This document shows, one piece after another, positions 1 to 10,014 of a stretch of DNA of 64,000 nt. Numbering within the stretch: the first letter of the stretch is position 1; each line of letters begins with the position of its first letter. Below the pieces are notes generated by a model. It searched no databases. It was not told the DNA's origin and saw nothing but the letters and a program-made list of their open reading frames with translations. Location: contig NZ_AP022560.1 in NCBI RefSeq assembly GCF_010726085.1, positions 3,720,001-3,784,000 of the forward strand, given 5' to 3'. This DNA comes from Mycolicibacterium moriokaense. GTDB lineage: Bacteria; Actinomycetota; Actinomycetes; Mycobacteriales; Mycobacteriaceae. A program made the position numbers and the translations under genes.

Positions 1-890
1 TCGATGGCTGCGGCGACGACGTCGCGCGGTGCCAGATCCCCCATCGGGTGCACGCCGTGCGTGACCGAACGACCCTGGGAGTCAATGAGAACCGCACCTT
101 CACCGCGCACAGCCTCGGTTATCAGCGGTCGCCGGCCACCGGCGTGCCCGTCGAACAGCATGGTGGGGTGGAACTGGATGAACTCGAGGTCTGCCACCGG
201 CAGTCCGGCCCACATCGCCAGCGCGACACCGTCGCCCGTGGACCCTTCCGGATTCGTGGTCGCCGAGTACAGATGGCCCAGCCCACCGGTCGCCAAGATC
301 ACCGATCGCGCATGGACGATGCCGAGGCCGTCGTCGTTGAGTGTGAGCACACCTGTCACCGCGCCGTCGTCGTGCAGGATCTCGAGCGCGACGTGGTTGC
401 GCCGAATGTCAAGCATGGCCGCGGCGACGTCGAGAGCCCGCTGCACCTCGGCGCCGGTCGCGTCGCCGCCGGCGTGAATGATCCGCCGCCTCGAGTGGCC
501 GCCCTCGCGAGTCAGTGACCACTGTCCCGGCGAGGCCTCGTCGAAGCGGGCACCGTCGTCGACCAGGTCGCGCACTGCGCGGTATCCGTCGCCGACGATG
601 GAGCACACCGCCTCTGGAACGCAGAGTCCGGCACCCGCGGCCAACGTGTCGGCGACATGCGCCTCCACCGAATCTCCGTCTTCGCGTAGGGCATCGGGGA
701 GCACGACCGCGATTCCGCCCTGCGCGTAGAACGTGGCCGTATCACCGGCCTTGCTGAGCACCATCACCTTCTGGCCACGGCGATGCGCCGCAAGGGCCGC
801 CACCAGACCCGCGACACCGGTGCCGATCACCACGACGTCGGCGCGCTGCTGCCAGTAGCCGCGCCCGCCGCAGGCCGCCTGCGCGCTCAT
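1..890 (-). CDS. nadB: L-aspartate oxidase NadB, 3' end outside window
   Basis: FAD-dependent L-aspartate oxidase makes iminoaspartate, which NadA condenses with dihydroxyacetone phosphate to give quinolinate, the first steps of de novo NAD synthesis in the cytosol. The reverse-strand frame opens with ATG at 890 and stays open to the window edge, so about 296 residues are visible. It has a dinucleotide-binding GTGVAG motif near residue 24, followed by the family's FYAQGGIA and HAGGDATG segments and an FHPT motif, all typical of the succinate dehydrogenase/fumarate reductase flavoprotein fold. The ATG overlaps the nadA stop as ATGA, so the two are translationally coupled and expressed from the nadA promoter. 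The C-terminal helical domain is off the window. Confidence 0.95.
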   Translation of the reverse strand, partial: MSAQAACGGRGYWQQRADVVVIGTGVAGLVAALAAHRRGQKVMVLSKAGDTATFYAQGGIAVVLPDALREDGDSVEAHVADTLAAGAGLCVPEAVCSIVGDGYRAVRDLVDDGARFDEASPGQWSLTREGGHSRRRIIHAGGDATGAEVQRALDVAAAMLDIRRNHVALEILHDDGAVTGVLTLNDDGLGIVHARSVILATGGLGHLYSATTNPEGSTGDGVALAMWAGLPVADLEFIQFHPTMLFDGHAGGRRPLITEAVRGEGAVLIDSQGRSVTHGVHPMGDLAPRDVVAAAI

Positions 891-1945
891 TCGCCGCCGC
901 CGGGCTGACCGATCTCGATCATCCGCTGCACACTGGCGCGGGCCAGCCGGGCGGTCTCCAGATCGACGTGGACCTCGTCCTTACCTTCCACGAGGCAGCG
1001 CAGCAGCGCGGCGGGGGTGATCATCTTCATGAACTTGCACGATGCGCGGTCGTTGACCGCGCGGAAGTCGACTTCCGGTGCGGCGCGGCGCAACTGGTGC
1101 AGCATGCCGACCTCGGTGGCCACCAGAACCTGGCGCGCGCGGGTGTCCCTGGCGGCGTCGAGCATGCCGCCGGTCGACAGGATCTTCACCCGTTCCTCAG
1201 GGAAGGCGCCTTCCCCGGCCAGATACAGAGCCGAAGTGGCGCAACCGCATTCGGGATGCACATACAGTTCCGCGTCCGGGTGGGTGCGTGCCTGATCGGC
1301 CAGCTCGTCGCCGTTGATGCCCGCGTGGACATGGCACTCGCCCGCCCACACGTGGAGGTTCTTGCGACCGGTGACGCGCCGCACGTGCGCGCCGAGGAAT
1401 TGGTCAGGACAGAACAACACCTCGCGGTCCGCCGGGATGGACGCGACCACCTCGACCGCGTTCGACGAGGTGCAGCAGATGTCGGTCTCGGCCTTCACCG
1501 CCGCGGTGGTGTTGACGTAGGACACGACGACCGCCCCGGGATGCTCGGCCTTCCAGGCGCGCAGTTCGTCGGCGGTGATCGAGTCGGCCAGTGAGCAGCC
1601 CGCCCGCTGGTCGGGAATGAGCACGGTCTTCTCTGGGGACAGGATCTTCGCCGTCTCGGCCATGAAGTGCACGCCGCAGAACACGATCGTGTCCTCGGGC
1701 ACCTCGGCCGCGATGCGCGACAGCGCGAGCGAGTCGCCGACGTGGTCGGCGACGTCCTGGATGGCAGGCAGCTGGTAGTTGTGCGCCAGTAGCGTCGCGC
1801 CGCGCAGATCGGCGAGCCGACGCACCTCGTCGGCCCACTCCTGGTCGCCGTCGACGCCGGAGAATCCAGCGGGCCCGGACGTGATGCGGTCCGCGAGATC
1901 GTTAGCGGGCATGCGATCCAAAACTGTCACAGCCGGCTCCTTCAT
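887..1945 (-). CDS. nadA: Quinolinate synthase NadA
   Basis: NadA is a [4Fe-4S] enzyme that condenses iminoaspartate with dihydroxyacetone phosphate to quinolinate. The 352-residue protein matches the usual actinobacterial length. The three expected cluster ligands can be seen as C90 ([11 protein letters not shown]), a Cys in the CCTSSN motif at 157-158, and C233 in HPECG. Start ATG at 1945 lies about 11 bases downstream of a predicted transcription start set by a minus-strand TATAAG -10 (1968 to 1963). Its stop overlaps nadB. The operator for the divergently encoded NrtR covers this promoter, so expression is predicted to be repressed by NrtR. Confidence 0.97.
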   Translation of the reverse strand: MKEPAVTVLDRMPANDLADRITSGPAGFSGVDGDQEWADEVRRLADLRGATLLAHNYQLPAIQDVADHVGDSLALSRIAAEVPEDTIVFCGVHFMAETAKILSPEKTVLIPDQRAGCSLADSITADELRAWKAEHPGAVVVSYVNTTAAVKAETDICCTSSNAVEVVASIPADREVLFCPDQFLGAHVRRVTGRKNLHVWAGECHVHAGINGDELADQARTHPDAELYVHPECGCATSALYLAGEGAFPEERVKILSTGGMLDAARDTRARQVLVATEVGMLHQLRRAAPEVDFRAVNDRASCKFMKMITPAALLRCLVEGKDEVHVDLETARLARASVQRMIEIGQPGGGE

Positions 1946-1954
1946 TCCGTCGAG

Positions 1955-1977
1955 GTTTTCGACTTATAATCGAAAAC
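1955..1977. promoter_or_regulatory. NrtR operator and divergent nadA/nrtR promoters
   Basis: A perfect inverted repeat has half-sites GTTTTCGA (1955-1962) and TCGAAAAC (1970-1977) separated by 7 bases. The spacer and right half contain a perfect plus-strand -10, TATAAT (1965-1970), exactly 7 bases before the nrtR ATG, so nrtR mRNA is probably leaderless. On the minus strand TATAAG (1968-1963) serves nadA. A dimer bound here would block both promoters. Assignment to NrtR is inferred from position and from the known control of nadABC by NrtR in M. smegmatis. Confidence 0.85.
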
Positions 1978-2670
1978 ATGGCTCATACTAGCACCGCGCA
2001 CGAGGTCCTCGCTGCTGTGTTCCAAGTACGGGCCGTCGACTCACCGAAACCTGCACTTCACGTGCTGTTGTGGCAGCGTGCACTGGAACCGGAGGCGGGA
2101 AAATGGGCACTTCCGGGCGGTCGGCTGCGCGACGACGAGGACCTGACCAGCTCCGTCCGACGACAACTCGCGGAAAAAGTCGACCTGCGTGAGGTTGCTC
2201 ACCTCGAACAGCTTGCGGTTTTCTCGGATCCGAAGCGGGTGCCCGGCCCCCGCACAATCGCATCGACGTTCCTCGGGTTGGTGCCCTCCCCCGCGACCCC
2301 CGAGCTGCCTTCGGACACGCGTTGGCACCCGGTCAGCGATCTGCCACCGATGGCATTCGATCACGGCCCGATGGTCGAACACGCGCATGCTCGACTCGTC
2401 GCCAAGCTGTCCTACACCAACATCGGGTTCGCCTTGGCCCCAACTGAATTCGCGGTGTCGTCGCTGCGCGACATCTACAGCGCCGCGCTCGGCCACCCAG
2501 TGGACGCGACCAATCTGCAACGCGTGCTCGAGCGACGAAACGTCATCACCCGCACGGGCACCACCGCGCGATCAGGCCGCAGCGGCGGCCGCCCGGCCGC
2601 GCTGTACCGGTTCACCGACGCCCACTATCGCGTCACCGACGAATTCGCCGCATTGCGCCCACCCGGGTGA
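1978..2670 (+). CDS. nrtR: NrtR-type Nudix-related transcriptional repressor of NAD synthesis
   Basis: This 230-residue protein has an N-terminal Nudix-like fold (about residues 8-150) followed by a winged-helix segment (about 150-225), the NrtR arrangement; it corresponds to Rv1593c. The Nudix box near residues 47-68 is degenerate: the REUXEE core reads RQLAEK, so hydrolysis is unlikely and the domain probably senses an NAD-related ligand. The ATG directly abuts the palindromic operator and a TATAAT -10, indicating a leaderless, autoregulated message. It is divergent from nadA-nadB, its expected targets. NrtR control of nadABC is established in M. smegmatis; the identity here is from sequence resemblance and location. 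Confidence 0.9.
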   Translation: MAHTSTAHEVLAAVFQVRAVDSPKPALHVLLWQRALEPEAGKWALPGGRLRDDEDLTSSVRRQLAEKVDLREVAHLEQLAVFSDPKRVPGPRTIASTFLGLVPSPATPELPSDTRWHPVSDLPPMAFDHGPMVEHAHARLVAKLSYTNIGFALAPTEFAVSSLRDIYSAALGHPVDATNLQRVLERRNVITRTGTTARSGRSGGRPAALYRFTDAHYRVTDEFAALRPPG

Positions 2671-2713
2671 GTCGGGCTGGCTTCTTAACGCTTTCTTAAG
2701 TAAGAATGGCCGG

Positions 2714-4051
2714 ATGGATCTGGGCAGCGTCGCACCAGCAGCAGGTGCAGAGTGGATCGGGCAAGTCCCGCACGAGGACCTGGTCCGCGGTACCCGCCCC
2801 CAGCTGCCGTGTGACGACCCGTTCTACGAGCCCCCGGACGGTTTCCAGCACGCCACCCCGGGAACGGTCCTGCGCAGCCGCGACGTCGAGCTGGCGTTCA
2901 TGGGCCTGATTCCGCAGCGCGTTCGCGCCACCCAGCTGCTGTATCGCACCACCGACATGCACGGCGCGCCCGACGCCGCCGCGACGACAGTGATCGTGCC
3001 TGCTGAGCGCGCCCCTGGCGCGGTGACGCCGGTGATCTCCTACCAGTGCGCCATCGACGCGGTGACCTCGCGCTGCTTCCCGTCGTATGCCCTACGGCGT
3101 CACGCGCACGCGACGGGTTCGATCGCTCAGTTCGAGTTCCTGCTGGTCGCCGCGTGCCTCGCCGAGGGCTGGGCGGTGTCGGTACCCGACCATGAGGGCC
3201 GCCTCGGCATGTGGGGCGCCCCGTTCGAACCCGGCTACCACGTTCTCGACGGCGTGCGTGCGGCGCTCGGCTCCAAGCGGCTGGGGTTGTCGTCCGACGC
3301 ACCGGTCGGCCTCTGGGGCTACTCCGGCGGCGGACTGGCGACGGCCTGGGCGGCGGAAGTAAGCGGCACCTACGCGCCGGAACTGAACGTCGTCGGCGCG
3401 GTGCTCGGATCCCCGGTGGGCGATCTCGGCCACACGTTCCGCCGGCTCAACGGCAGCCACATGGCTGGCCTGCCCGCCCTGGTGGTCGCGGCGCTCGCCG
3501 ACATCTACCCCGACCTGAACGAGGTCATCCAGGAGCACGTCACCGAGGAGGGCAAGACACTCCTGGAGCGGCTGCACGACATGACCACCGTCGAGGCCGT
3601 GGTCCGGCTGTTCCGGCGGGACATGGGCAACATGCTCGACGCACCCTTGGAGCAGATCCTCAGCACCCCGGCGGTGCAGCGGGTTTTCGATGAGATCAAG
3701 CTGGGCGCGACCGTGCCGACCCCGCCGGTGCTCATAGTGCAGGCCGTCCACGACCTCCTGATCGACGTTCACGACATCGATGAACTGGCAGACACCTACA
3801 AATCCGGCGGCGCGTCGGTGACCTACCACCGGGACTTGTTCAGCGAGCACATGCTGCTGCACCCGCTGTCCGCACCGATGACGCTGCGCTGGCTGATCGA
3901 TCGCTTCAACGGAAAGCCCTTGTCTGAGCACATGGTTCGGACCAAGTGGCCGACGCTGCTGAATCCGATGACCTATGTCGGGATGGCGCGGCTGGCGAAG
4001 ATCGTCGCCAAGGTGGTCACTGGCCGGACGGTAGAGCGTTCTCCGCTGTAA
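2714..4051 (+). CDS. Secretory-lipase family alpha/beta hydrolase (Rv1592c-like)
   Basis: The 445-residue hydrolase matches the Rv1592c/LIP (secretory lipase) family in length and in motifs such as ISYQCAID and PDHEG. The nucleophile elbow GYSGG gives Ser204. A candidate acid/base pair lies in the last third, with Asp in the QAVHDLL segment and His in SEHMLLH. The substrate is probably a lipid ester. I placed the start at ATG 2714 (MDLGSVAP) although the frame stays open far upstream, because the upstream part overlaps nrtR and has no family resemblance. There is no classical signal peptide at this start. The 3' end overlaps the convergent DUF2567 gene by 35 bases. Confidence 0.88.
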   Translation: MDLGSVAPAAGAEWIGQVPHEDLVRGTRPQLPCDDPFYEPPDGFQHATPGTVLRSRDVELAFMGLIPQRVRATQLLYRTTDMHGAPDAAATTVIVPAERAPGAVTPVISYQCAIDAVTSRCFPSYALRRHAHATGSIAQFEFLLVAACLAEGWAVSVPDHEGRLGMWGAPFEPGYHVLDGVRAALGSKRLGLSSDAPVGLWGYSGGGLATAWAAEVSGTYAPELNVVGAVLGSPVGDLGHTFRRLNGSHMAGLPALVVAALADIYPDLNEVIQEHVTEEGKTLLERLHDMTTVEAVVRLFRRDMGNMLDAPLEQILSTPAVQRVFDEIKLGATVPTPPVLIVQAVHDLLIDVHDIDELADTYKSGGASVTYHRDLFSEHMLLHPLSAPMTLRWLIDRFNGKPLSEHMVRTKWPTLLNPMTYVGMARLAKIVAKVVTGRTVERSPL

Positions 4052-4646
4052 CCGGAGCGGGTTCGTCGCGTTCGGCGGGCGGCCACCCGCCCAGGTCGTC
4101 ACGCGCGATCGACACCGCGATAAGCGAGTACACCAGGGCCGCAATCGCTGCGGGAAACAGGATCGTCAGGGCGATCAGCAGCGGCGAATGCCCGAAGAAC
4201 ACCGCGGGCGCCTCGGTCACGTAGTGCACGCGGTGCTCGGGTGAAACCGGCGCGCTGCCGACATCGATCGTCCCGTACCGCCAACGCACAAGTGCCGCAC
4301 CGACTCCCGCCGCCGCACCTGCCGCCGCGGCGGCTCCGATGCTGAGCGCCGCGACCATCACCGGGCCACGGTGCGCACGCCACTGCCACACCAAAACCGA
4401 CGCGACGACGGCCACCGCACACAGCATGCCGACCACCAGGAAGGCGGCGACGAAGAAGTGATCGGCCTCGTTGCCGAGATACGCCCGGACGCGTTCACCG
4501 TCCTTGGTCAGCGCAACGACGCCGTGAGCCGGCGGCGCCAGCCACGCCCACAGCGCGCCGACGACTACGCCGGTGATCGTGAGGGCGACGATCACGAGCA
4601 CTGCCGCCCGTCCGCGCGAGATACGGGATGGCGCTGGGTTATTCAT
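4017..4646 (-). CDS. DUF2567 membrane protein (Rv1591-like)
   Basis: This is a 209-residue integral membrane protein with about four hydrophobic helices: near residues 15-35 ([20 protein letters not shown]), 80-105, 115-140 and 175-200. The long region between the first two helices is probably extracytoplasmic. It matches the mycobacterial DUF2567 family by order and composition; its function is unknown. ATG at 4646 overlaps the bsaP stop by four bases (ATGA), making it the third gene of the bioB-bsaP unit. That suggests co-expression with biotin synthesis without proving a role in it. The stop lies inside the lipase gene's 3' end on the other strand. Confidence 0.85.
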   Translation of the reverse strand: MNNPAPSRISRGRAAVLVIVALTITGVVVGALWAWLAPPAHGVVALTKDGERVRAYLGNEADHFFVAAFLVVGMLCAVAVVASVLVWQWRAHRGPVMVAALSIGAAAAAGAAAGVGAALVRWRYGTIDVGSAPVSPEHRVHYVTEAPAVFFGHSPLLIALTILFPAAIAALVYSLIAVSIARDDLGGWPPAERDEPAPVTAENALPSGQ

Positions 4647-4834
4647 CGCTGATCAAGATCCTTCGAGTCGGTGACGCCGTGCCGCGAGCACTTCGCCGAC
4701 CAGCCGTCAGGACGCACCTGCACAATCATCCTGCGGCCGCACTCCGCGCAGAACCGCGGCGGTTCGAGGCCGAGGCGGGCCGCCGTCGGCAACGCCGTGC
4801 CGTCGGGTTCGCCCGTGTAGACGTTGAACGCCAT
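4643..4834 (-). CDS. bsaP: Biotin synthase auxiliary protein BsaP (Rv1590-like)
   Basis: This 63-residue cysteine protein has CAEC (C29, C32), a third Cys at 49 and a nearby His52, a small ribbon-like metal or cluster site. Proteins of this type sit directly after bioB in mycobacteria. Recent work showed that mycobacterial biotin synthase needs such a partner (BsaP) to convert dethiobiotin to biotin. Here it starts 12 bases after the bioB stop and overlaps the next gene by 4 bases, so it is co-transcribed from the BioQ-controlled promoter. The function is taken from the family; the sequence shows only the Cys pattern and linkage. The gene is short and easily missed by annotation. Confidence 0.88.
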   Translation of the reverse strand: MAFNVYTGEPDGTALPTAARLGLEPPRFCAECGRRMIVQVRPDGWSAKCSRHGVTDSKDLDQR

Positions 4835-4846
4835 CTCTTGATGGTG

Positions 4847-5884
<1,038 letters not shown>

Positions 5885-5894
5885 GGGTATGGGC

Positions 5895-6458
5895 GTGCAG
5901 CTGACCAAACGGGACGTGGTCGAGGCGGCGGCGTCGCTGTTGGACGAGTACGGCATCGCCGATCTGACGATGCGGCGGCTCGCGCGCGAGCTCAACGTGT
6001 CCCCCGGCGCCCTTTACTGGCATTTCGCGAACAAGCAAGAGTTGCTGGGCGCCATCAGCGACCGCATTCTCGACGGCGTCCCATCGGCAAGGGGTGTCGT
6101 CGAGTTGTGCAACCGGCTGCGCGATGCGCTGCTGTCACATACCGACGGTGCCGAACTGGTGTCGGCCAGCTTCGCGGCCGGGCAGTCACCGGTGATGAAA
6201 GAGATCCTGGCGCTCTTGACCGAAGCGGTCTCCGAGGTCGGTGTCGACGTCGCACATGCCGAACTGGCCGCCCGCACGGTCGTCTACTACGTGCTGGGCT
6301 TCACGGTCGACGAACAGTCACGTCTGCAGTGGGACGCGGCAGGCGCCGAGCTGCCGGTCGACCAGTCTGTCCTTTCCGAAGACCCCACCCACAGGTTCGA
6401 CTTCGGCGTGCAGTTGTTGGTCGACGGCATTCTCGCCAGGCGGGCGCAACCGGTCTAG
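5895..6458 (+). CDS. bioQ: TetR-family biotin repressor BioQ
   Basis: This TetR-family protein has an N-terminal helix-turn-helix (LTMRRLARELNVSPGALYWHF, about residues 23-43) and a TetR C-terminal ligand domain. It is divergent from bioB and next to a TGAACGGTGTTCA palindrome, the position of BioQ in M. smegmatis, where it represses bioB and bioFD. I chose GTG 5895 (187 residues) because the -10 TAGGGT (5883-5888) sits 6 bases before it, giving a leaderless mRNA. ATG 5889, two codons upstream, is the alternative and would overlap the -10 boundary. The gene is probably autoregulated. Its end overlaps the convergent 6455-7210 gene by 4 bases. Confidence 0.88.
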   Translation: MQLTKRDVVEAAASLLDEYGIADLTMRRLARELNVSPGALYWHFANKQELLGAISDRILDGVPSARGVVELCNRLRDALLSHTDGAELVSASFAAGQSPVMKEILALLTEAVSEVGVDVAHAELAARTVVYYVLGFTVDEQSRLQWDAAGAELPVDQSVLSEDPTHRFDFGVQLLVDGILARRAQPV

Positions 6459-7210
6459 AAGCCCCGGTAGTTCTCGATGTCCTTCATCCATCCGGGGCTG
6501 CCCGCGTCCACCGACGCGGTGAGCGTCCACATGCGGACACCGGGGTCGTGGCCCGACACCATCGCAAATCCCAGTTGGCGGTGTGTCTCGCTGGGCCCGG
6601 GTCGGATGATCACCTCAACGATTTTGTTCGGACGGCCCTCTGCGGTGACACCTGCGAATTCACCTTGGTCATAGACGGGGCTCTCGCGGACGACGATGTT
6701 GTCGGCCTTCGGCACGTCGTTTCCCGTCCCGACGAGCGCGTCCACATCCTTCTTCAGCGCCGGGGAGTAAACGCACGACAACAGGTTCTCCCCTTCGTCG
6801 GTCGGGGCGAGCTTCTCCGCGTAGTTCGTCAGCGTCAGATACGTGTTGACGATCGCCTGGCCGTTGGCCGAAACCTCGTCGAGGTCCGCGAACGGCACCG
6901 GCGGCTTCTGCTCTGATCCACCGGCATCCTCGAGCGCATCACGCCATCGGTTCCGCCAGTCGGCCGGGTGCTCGGAGGCATACGGCATGCATCGGTCGAT
7001 GCGGTCGGAGTAGCTCAACTTCATGAACTCGGAGTGGCCGGATTCGATGGTGGTCGGTGGTGGAGCGGGCTTGTAGAAGAAGTTCATGAACAGCGATGTG
7101 GCGCCGACAATGGCGCCGATGACCGCGATCGACGTGGTCGTGAGCCAATGGTATCGGCCGGGGCTCCAGTGGGAGGCTCGGTCGGTTTCGTCGTCCGATT
7201 TCTTGGCCAC
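6455..7210 (-). CDS. Membrane-anchored hypothetical protein
   Basis: I do not recognise this 251-residue protein. A short charged cytoplasmic N terminus is followed by one hydrophobic segment (about residues 24-45, TTTSIAVIGAIVGATSLFMN). A Pro-rich stretch and a soluble, presumably extracytoplasmic domain with two Cys residues (IDRCMPY and LLSCVYS) come next, so a disulfide is possible. The GTG start at 7210 is 8 bases after a minus-strand TAATTT (7224-7219), consistent with a leaderless message. It is convergent with bioQ and sits in the variable interval between the two biotin blocks. No catalytic motif is visible. Confidence 0.7.
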   Translation of the reverse strand: MAKKSDDETDRASHWSPGRYHWLTTTSIAVIGAIVGATSLFMNFFYKPAPPPTTIESGHSEFMKLSYSDRIDRCMPYASEHPADWRNRWRDALEDAGGSEQKPPVPFADLDEVSANGQAIVNTYLTLTNYAEKLAPTDEGENLLSCVYSPALKKDVDALVGTGNDVPKADNIVVRESPVYDQGEFAGVTAEGRPNKIVEVIIRPGPSETHRQLGFAMVSGHDPGVRMWTLTASVDAGSPGWMKDIENYRGF

Positions 7211-7291
7211 CGAGGCGGAAATTACCGGACTTCACCGGATCGAATCAGCAGATCACCGACATTGTCGGGGGTACCGGCTAGCGTCAGCGAG

Positions 7292-7627
7292 ATGATCACG
7301 GTCGACGATGTGCGGCCCATCGCCCTGGCATTACCGAGGGCGTACGAGGCCGTCGTCGCCGACCGGATCAGGTTCAAGGTCGGACGCCTGGTCTTTGTGG
7401 CGTTCTCGCGCGACGAAACCACGATGGGCTTCGGGTTTCCCAAGGAAGAGCGGGCCGCGCTAGTGGCCTCGGAGCCCGACAAGTTCCTGATGCCCAGGAC
7501 TTCCGAAATGCGATACAACTGGGTCGCGGTCCGGCTCGACGCGATCGAGCTCGACGAGCTGCGCGAATTCATCATCGACGCATGGCGGATGTGCGTGCCG
7601 AAAAGCGTTGCGGCGACGGTCCCGTAG
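7292..7627 (+). CDS. MmcQ/YjbR family protein
   Basis: This 111-residue protein resembles the MmcQ/YjbR family, small cytosolic proteins with a CyaY-like or double-wing DNA-binding-like fold. The characteristic pattern is an N-terminal helix with ALALPRAYE, then VGRLVFVAF, a central KEERAAL-type helix and a C-terminal segment with NWVAVRLDAI followed by a WRMCVPK helix. ATG 7292 was preferred over upstream in-frame codons because TAGCGT (7279-7284) lies 7 bases before it, a leaderless arrangement. The biological role of the family is not defined. It is convergent with the 2'-5' RNA ligase-like gene, 3 bases away. Confidence 0.8.
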   Translation: MITVDDVRPIALALPRAYEAVVADRIRFKVGRLVFVAFSRDETTMGFGFPKEERAALVASEPDKFLMPRTSEMRYNWVAVRLDAIELDELREFIIDAWRMCVPKSVAATVP

Positions 7628-7630
7628 CGA

Positions 7631-8137
7631 CTAGACCGGATATTCGCGCTTGGCGTTGCCGTCCCAGCGGCGCAGTCCGACGACGGCGCCGACGATCTCG
7701 ATTGGTGTCCCCGCAACCCTGACGGCGCGGCCCATCTGAGCGGGCACGACGCGGCGAGCCACCGTCACGTGGGGTGTCCAGCCGTCCGGCTGCGCGTTGG
7801 CCATCGGGCCCGGATGTTGGTAAGGCAGGCACATCTCGTACACCTCGGCGTGCACAGCCAGCAGCGCGGTCGTCGGCACCACTAGGCGGGCGAGTACGGC
7901 CTTGGCCCTGCCGAAGAACAGCGGTGCACCAATGCGGCAAGGCATCGGAAACCGGTCGGACAGCGATGAGAGCACGTCGTCCACCTCGGGGTCGATCCGT
8001 TCGGCGACCGTCAGCGTCGAGTGCGGACGGCTGGCAGGTGCCTGGCTGGGAATTCCTGCGTCACGCAACTCATCCCAGATGTGCCGGACGGTTGCCTCGG
8101 TGTCCGTATCGAAGATCAGCTCGACGGAATGGACCAT
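7631..8137 (-). CDS. 2'-5' RNA ligase / cyclic phosphodiesterase superfamily protein
   Basis: The 168-residue protein has two HxT/S motifs (HSTL near residue 43 and HVTV near residue 128), the catalytic signature of the 2H phosphoesterase superfamily. The substrate cannot be told; members process 2'-5' linkages or cyclic phosphates on RNA or nucleotides. The start is ATG 8137 (MVHSVEL), 2 bases after the bioD stop, so it is the last gene of the bioF-bioD unit. The longer open frame upstream overlaps bioD and was rejected. A gene of similar size follows bioD in M. tuberculosis. No role in biotin synthesis is implied. Confidence 0.85.
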   Translation of the reverse strand: MVHSVELIFDTDTEATVRHIWDELRDAGIPSQAPASRPHSTLTVAERIDPEVDDVLSSLSDRFPMPCRIGAPLFFGRAKAVLARLVVPTTALLAVHAEVYEMCLPYQHPGPMANAQPDGWTPHVTVARRVVPAQMGRAVRVAGTPIEIVGAVVGLRRWDGNAKREYPV

Positions 8138-8139
8138 CG

Positions 8140-8808
8140 CTACCCCAGACCGGCGACCCACACCGAGTCGAACGCCGACGCGCTCACGACCTCGAACTCT
8201 TCCGCGCTCACCGCACCCAGGCCTGCGGGCAGCACCGCCCGAACCGGGGCGAGCCTGCTCAGCGCCTCGCGGTTGCCCTCCTCGGCCGGGCCGGGATCGG
8301 ACGGCCATGCGCCGATGACAAGTCCCGAACATGGAATCCCGTGTGCAGCAAGCGATTCCAGTGTCAACGCGGTGTGGTTCAACGTGCCGAGGCCCGCAGC
8401 GACCACGACCAGCACCGATGCGCCCAGATCCTTCGCGACATCGCGCAGCGTCACGCCACCCTCCCCCAGTTCGACGAGCAGGCCGCCGGCGCCTTCCACC
8501 AGAACCAGCTTCGCCTCCGCCGCACGTACCGATTCGACGAGCTCAGCGCGCGTCGGCAACGGCAGACCCGCCCGCTGCGCCGCGGCGACCGGCGCCAGCG
8601 GTTCCGGGTAACGCCACGCCCCACGCAGGTCGGTCACCCCGGACAGCCGACCGATGTCGGCCAGGTCGTCGTCGTGCGGGCTTCCGGTCTGCACGGGTTT
8701 GCACACCGCCACGTCGATGCCCGCGAGCCGGGCGTGACACGCCAGCGCCGCCGTCACCACCGTCTTGCCGACACCGGTGTTCGTCCCGGTGATGACGAGC
8801 GTGCTCAC
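8140..8808 (-). CDS. bioD: ATP-dependent dethiobiotin synthetase BioD
   Basis: BioD closes the ureido ring of dethiobiotin from 7,8-diaminopelargonate, CO2 and ATP. The 222-residue protein shows the P-loop GTNTGVGKT at residues 8-16, the CKPVQTG motif near 36-42 and the [11 protein letters not shown] segment near 103-113, all typical of BioD. Start GTG 8808 overlaps the bioF stop by four bases (GTGA), indicating translational coupling. It is transcribed with bioF from the internal BioQ-controlled promoter and probably also by read-through from bioA. Confidence 0.96.
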   Translation of the reverse strand: MSTLVITGTNTGVGKTVVTAALACHARLAGIDVAVCKPVQTGSPHDDDLADIGRLSGVTDLRGAWRYPEPLAPVAAAQRAGLPLPTRAELVESVRAAEAKLVLVEGAGGLLVELGEGGVTLRDVAKDLGASVLVVVAAGLGTLNHTALTLESLAAHGIPCSGLVIGAWPSDPGPAEEGNREALSRLAPVRAVLPAGLGAVSAEEFEVVSASAFDSVWVAGLG

Positions 8809-9953
8809 GTGCCGGGAAAGAGCACGTCGACGAGAACCTCACGAGCCAAGGCCATCTCGTCCTCCGACAGCGATGCGCGGGCCGTCAGCCGCAGCCGCGA
8901 AGTGCCCGGCGCGACGGTCGGTGGCCGGAAGCAGCCGACGCGTACACCGCGGTCCAAACACGCCACCGCAGCGGCCAGTGCCACATCCGGCTCGCCCATT
9001 ATCACCGACACCACCGCGGAGTCGGGTCGCTCGGCGACGTCGCACACGGTCGCGAGGGCCGCCGCGTGGTCCAGCACCGCCTGCGCCCGCCACGGCTCGG
9101 CAATCAGCACATTCAGCGCCGCCCACGCCGCACCCACGGCGGCGGGTGCCAACCCCGTGTCGAAGATGAACGGACGTGCGGCGTCGATCAGATGGTCGCG
9201 TACCGCCGTCGGCCCAAGCACGACGCCACCCTGACTGCCCAGCGCCTTGGACATCGTCGTCGTCATCACGACGTCCGGCGCGCCCGCCAGCCCGACCTCG
9301 TGCAACAGCCCTCGACCGCCGGTCCCCCGCACCCCGAGCCCGTGCGCCTCATCGACGATCAGCAGGGCGTTGTGGCGGCGGCACACGTCGTGCAGCGTCC
9401 GCAGCGGGGCGAGTACGCCGTCCGCGGAGAACACGGAATCGGTCACCACGACCGCGCGCTCCTCGTCGCGGGCGGTCAGCGCCGCCTCGACGGCCGCGAC
9501 GTCGCGATGTGGTGTCACCACCACCCGGGCCCGCGAAAGCCGACAGGCGTCGACGAGAGACGCATGCGTCAGGGCATCAGACACCAACAGCGAACCCGCG
9601 CCGGACAGCGAGACGACCGCGCCCAGATTCGCGGTGTACCCCGACGAGAACACCAGGGCCGACTCGGCGCCGACGAAGTCCGCGAGCGCATGCTCGAAGC
9701 CCTCATGGATTTCGGTGTTACCGGTCACCAGCCGCGAACCCGTCGCCCCGGCACCCCAGGTACGCAGCGCGGTCACCCCGCCCTCGATCACGTCGGGATG
9801 CTGCGACAGACCGAGGTAGTCGTTCGAGGCCAGGTCCAGTTCGGCACCGACGGGCGCGCGCGTGCGCAGCGACCGCCGCAGGCCCGCCGCGCGGCGCTGC
9901 TGCTCGACGTCGTCGAGCCACGCCAGCGGCGAAAGACCAGTGCGTGATGTCAC
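8805..9953 (-). CDS. bioF: 8-amino-7-oxononanoate synthase BioF
   Basis: BioF is a PLP-dependent alpha-oxoamine synthase joining pimeloyl thioester and L-alanine. The 382-residue protein has the family motifs LASNDYLGL (41-49), VDEAHGLG (200-207, PLP-contacting Asp and His) and [13 protein letters not shown] with the Schiff-base Lys236. The start is GTG 9953, supported by a GGAGG ribosome-binding site (9963-9959) 5 bases upstream. A BioQ palindrome and a TAGCCT -10 stand just before it, so bioF-bioD can be transcribed independently of bioA. Confidence 0.96.
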   Translation of the reverse strand: MTSRTGLSPLAWLDDVEQQRRAAGLRRSLRTRAPVGAELDLASNDYLGLSQHPDVIEGGVTALRTWGAGATGSRLVTGNTEIHEGFEHALADFVGAESALVFSSGYTANLGAVVSLSGAGSLLVSDALTHASLVDACRLSRARVVVTPHRDVAAVEAALTARDEERAVVVTDSVFSADGVLAPLRTLHDVCRRHNALLIVDEAHGLGVRGTGGRGLLHEVGLAGAPDVVMTTTMSKALGSQGGVVLGPTAVRDHLIDAARPFIFDTGLAPAAVGAAWAALNVLIAEPWRAQAVLDHAAALATVCDVAERPDSAVVSVIMGEPDVALAAAVACLDRGVRVGCFRPPTVAPGTSRLRLTARASLSEDEMALAREVLVDVLFPGT

Positions 9954-9975
9954 GTGTGCCTCCGGCGAGCCGACT

Positions 9976-9993
9976 TGAACGGTGTTCAGGCTA
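9976..9993 (-). promoter_or_regulatory. BioQ operator and internal bioF promoter
   Basis: TGAACGGTGTTCA (9976-9988) lies in the 61-base gap between bioA and bioF. A minus-strand TAGCCT -10 (9993-9988) abuts it, predicting transcription start within the operator near 9981 and a leader of about 28 bases carrying the GGAGG site. The arrangement copies the bioB promoter base for base over 19 positions. Confidence 0.9.
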
Positions 9994-10014
9994 ACGCAGA
10001 GCGCGGTCAGACCG

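Noticed and set aside
2189..2713. Upstream extension of the lipase reading frame over nrtR
   Set aside because: It overlaps nrtR in another frame and shows no resemblance to the lipase family; the conserved part begins at ATG 2714.
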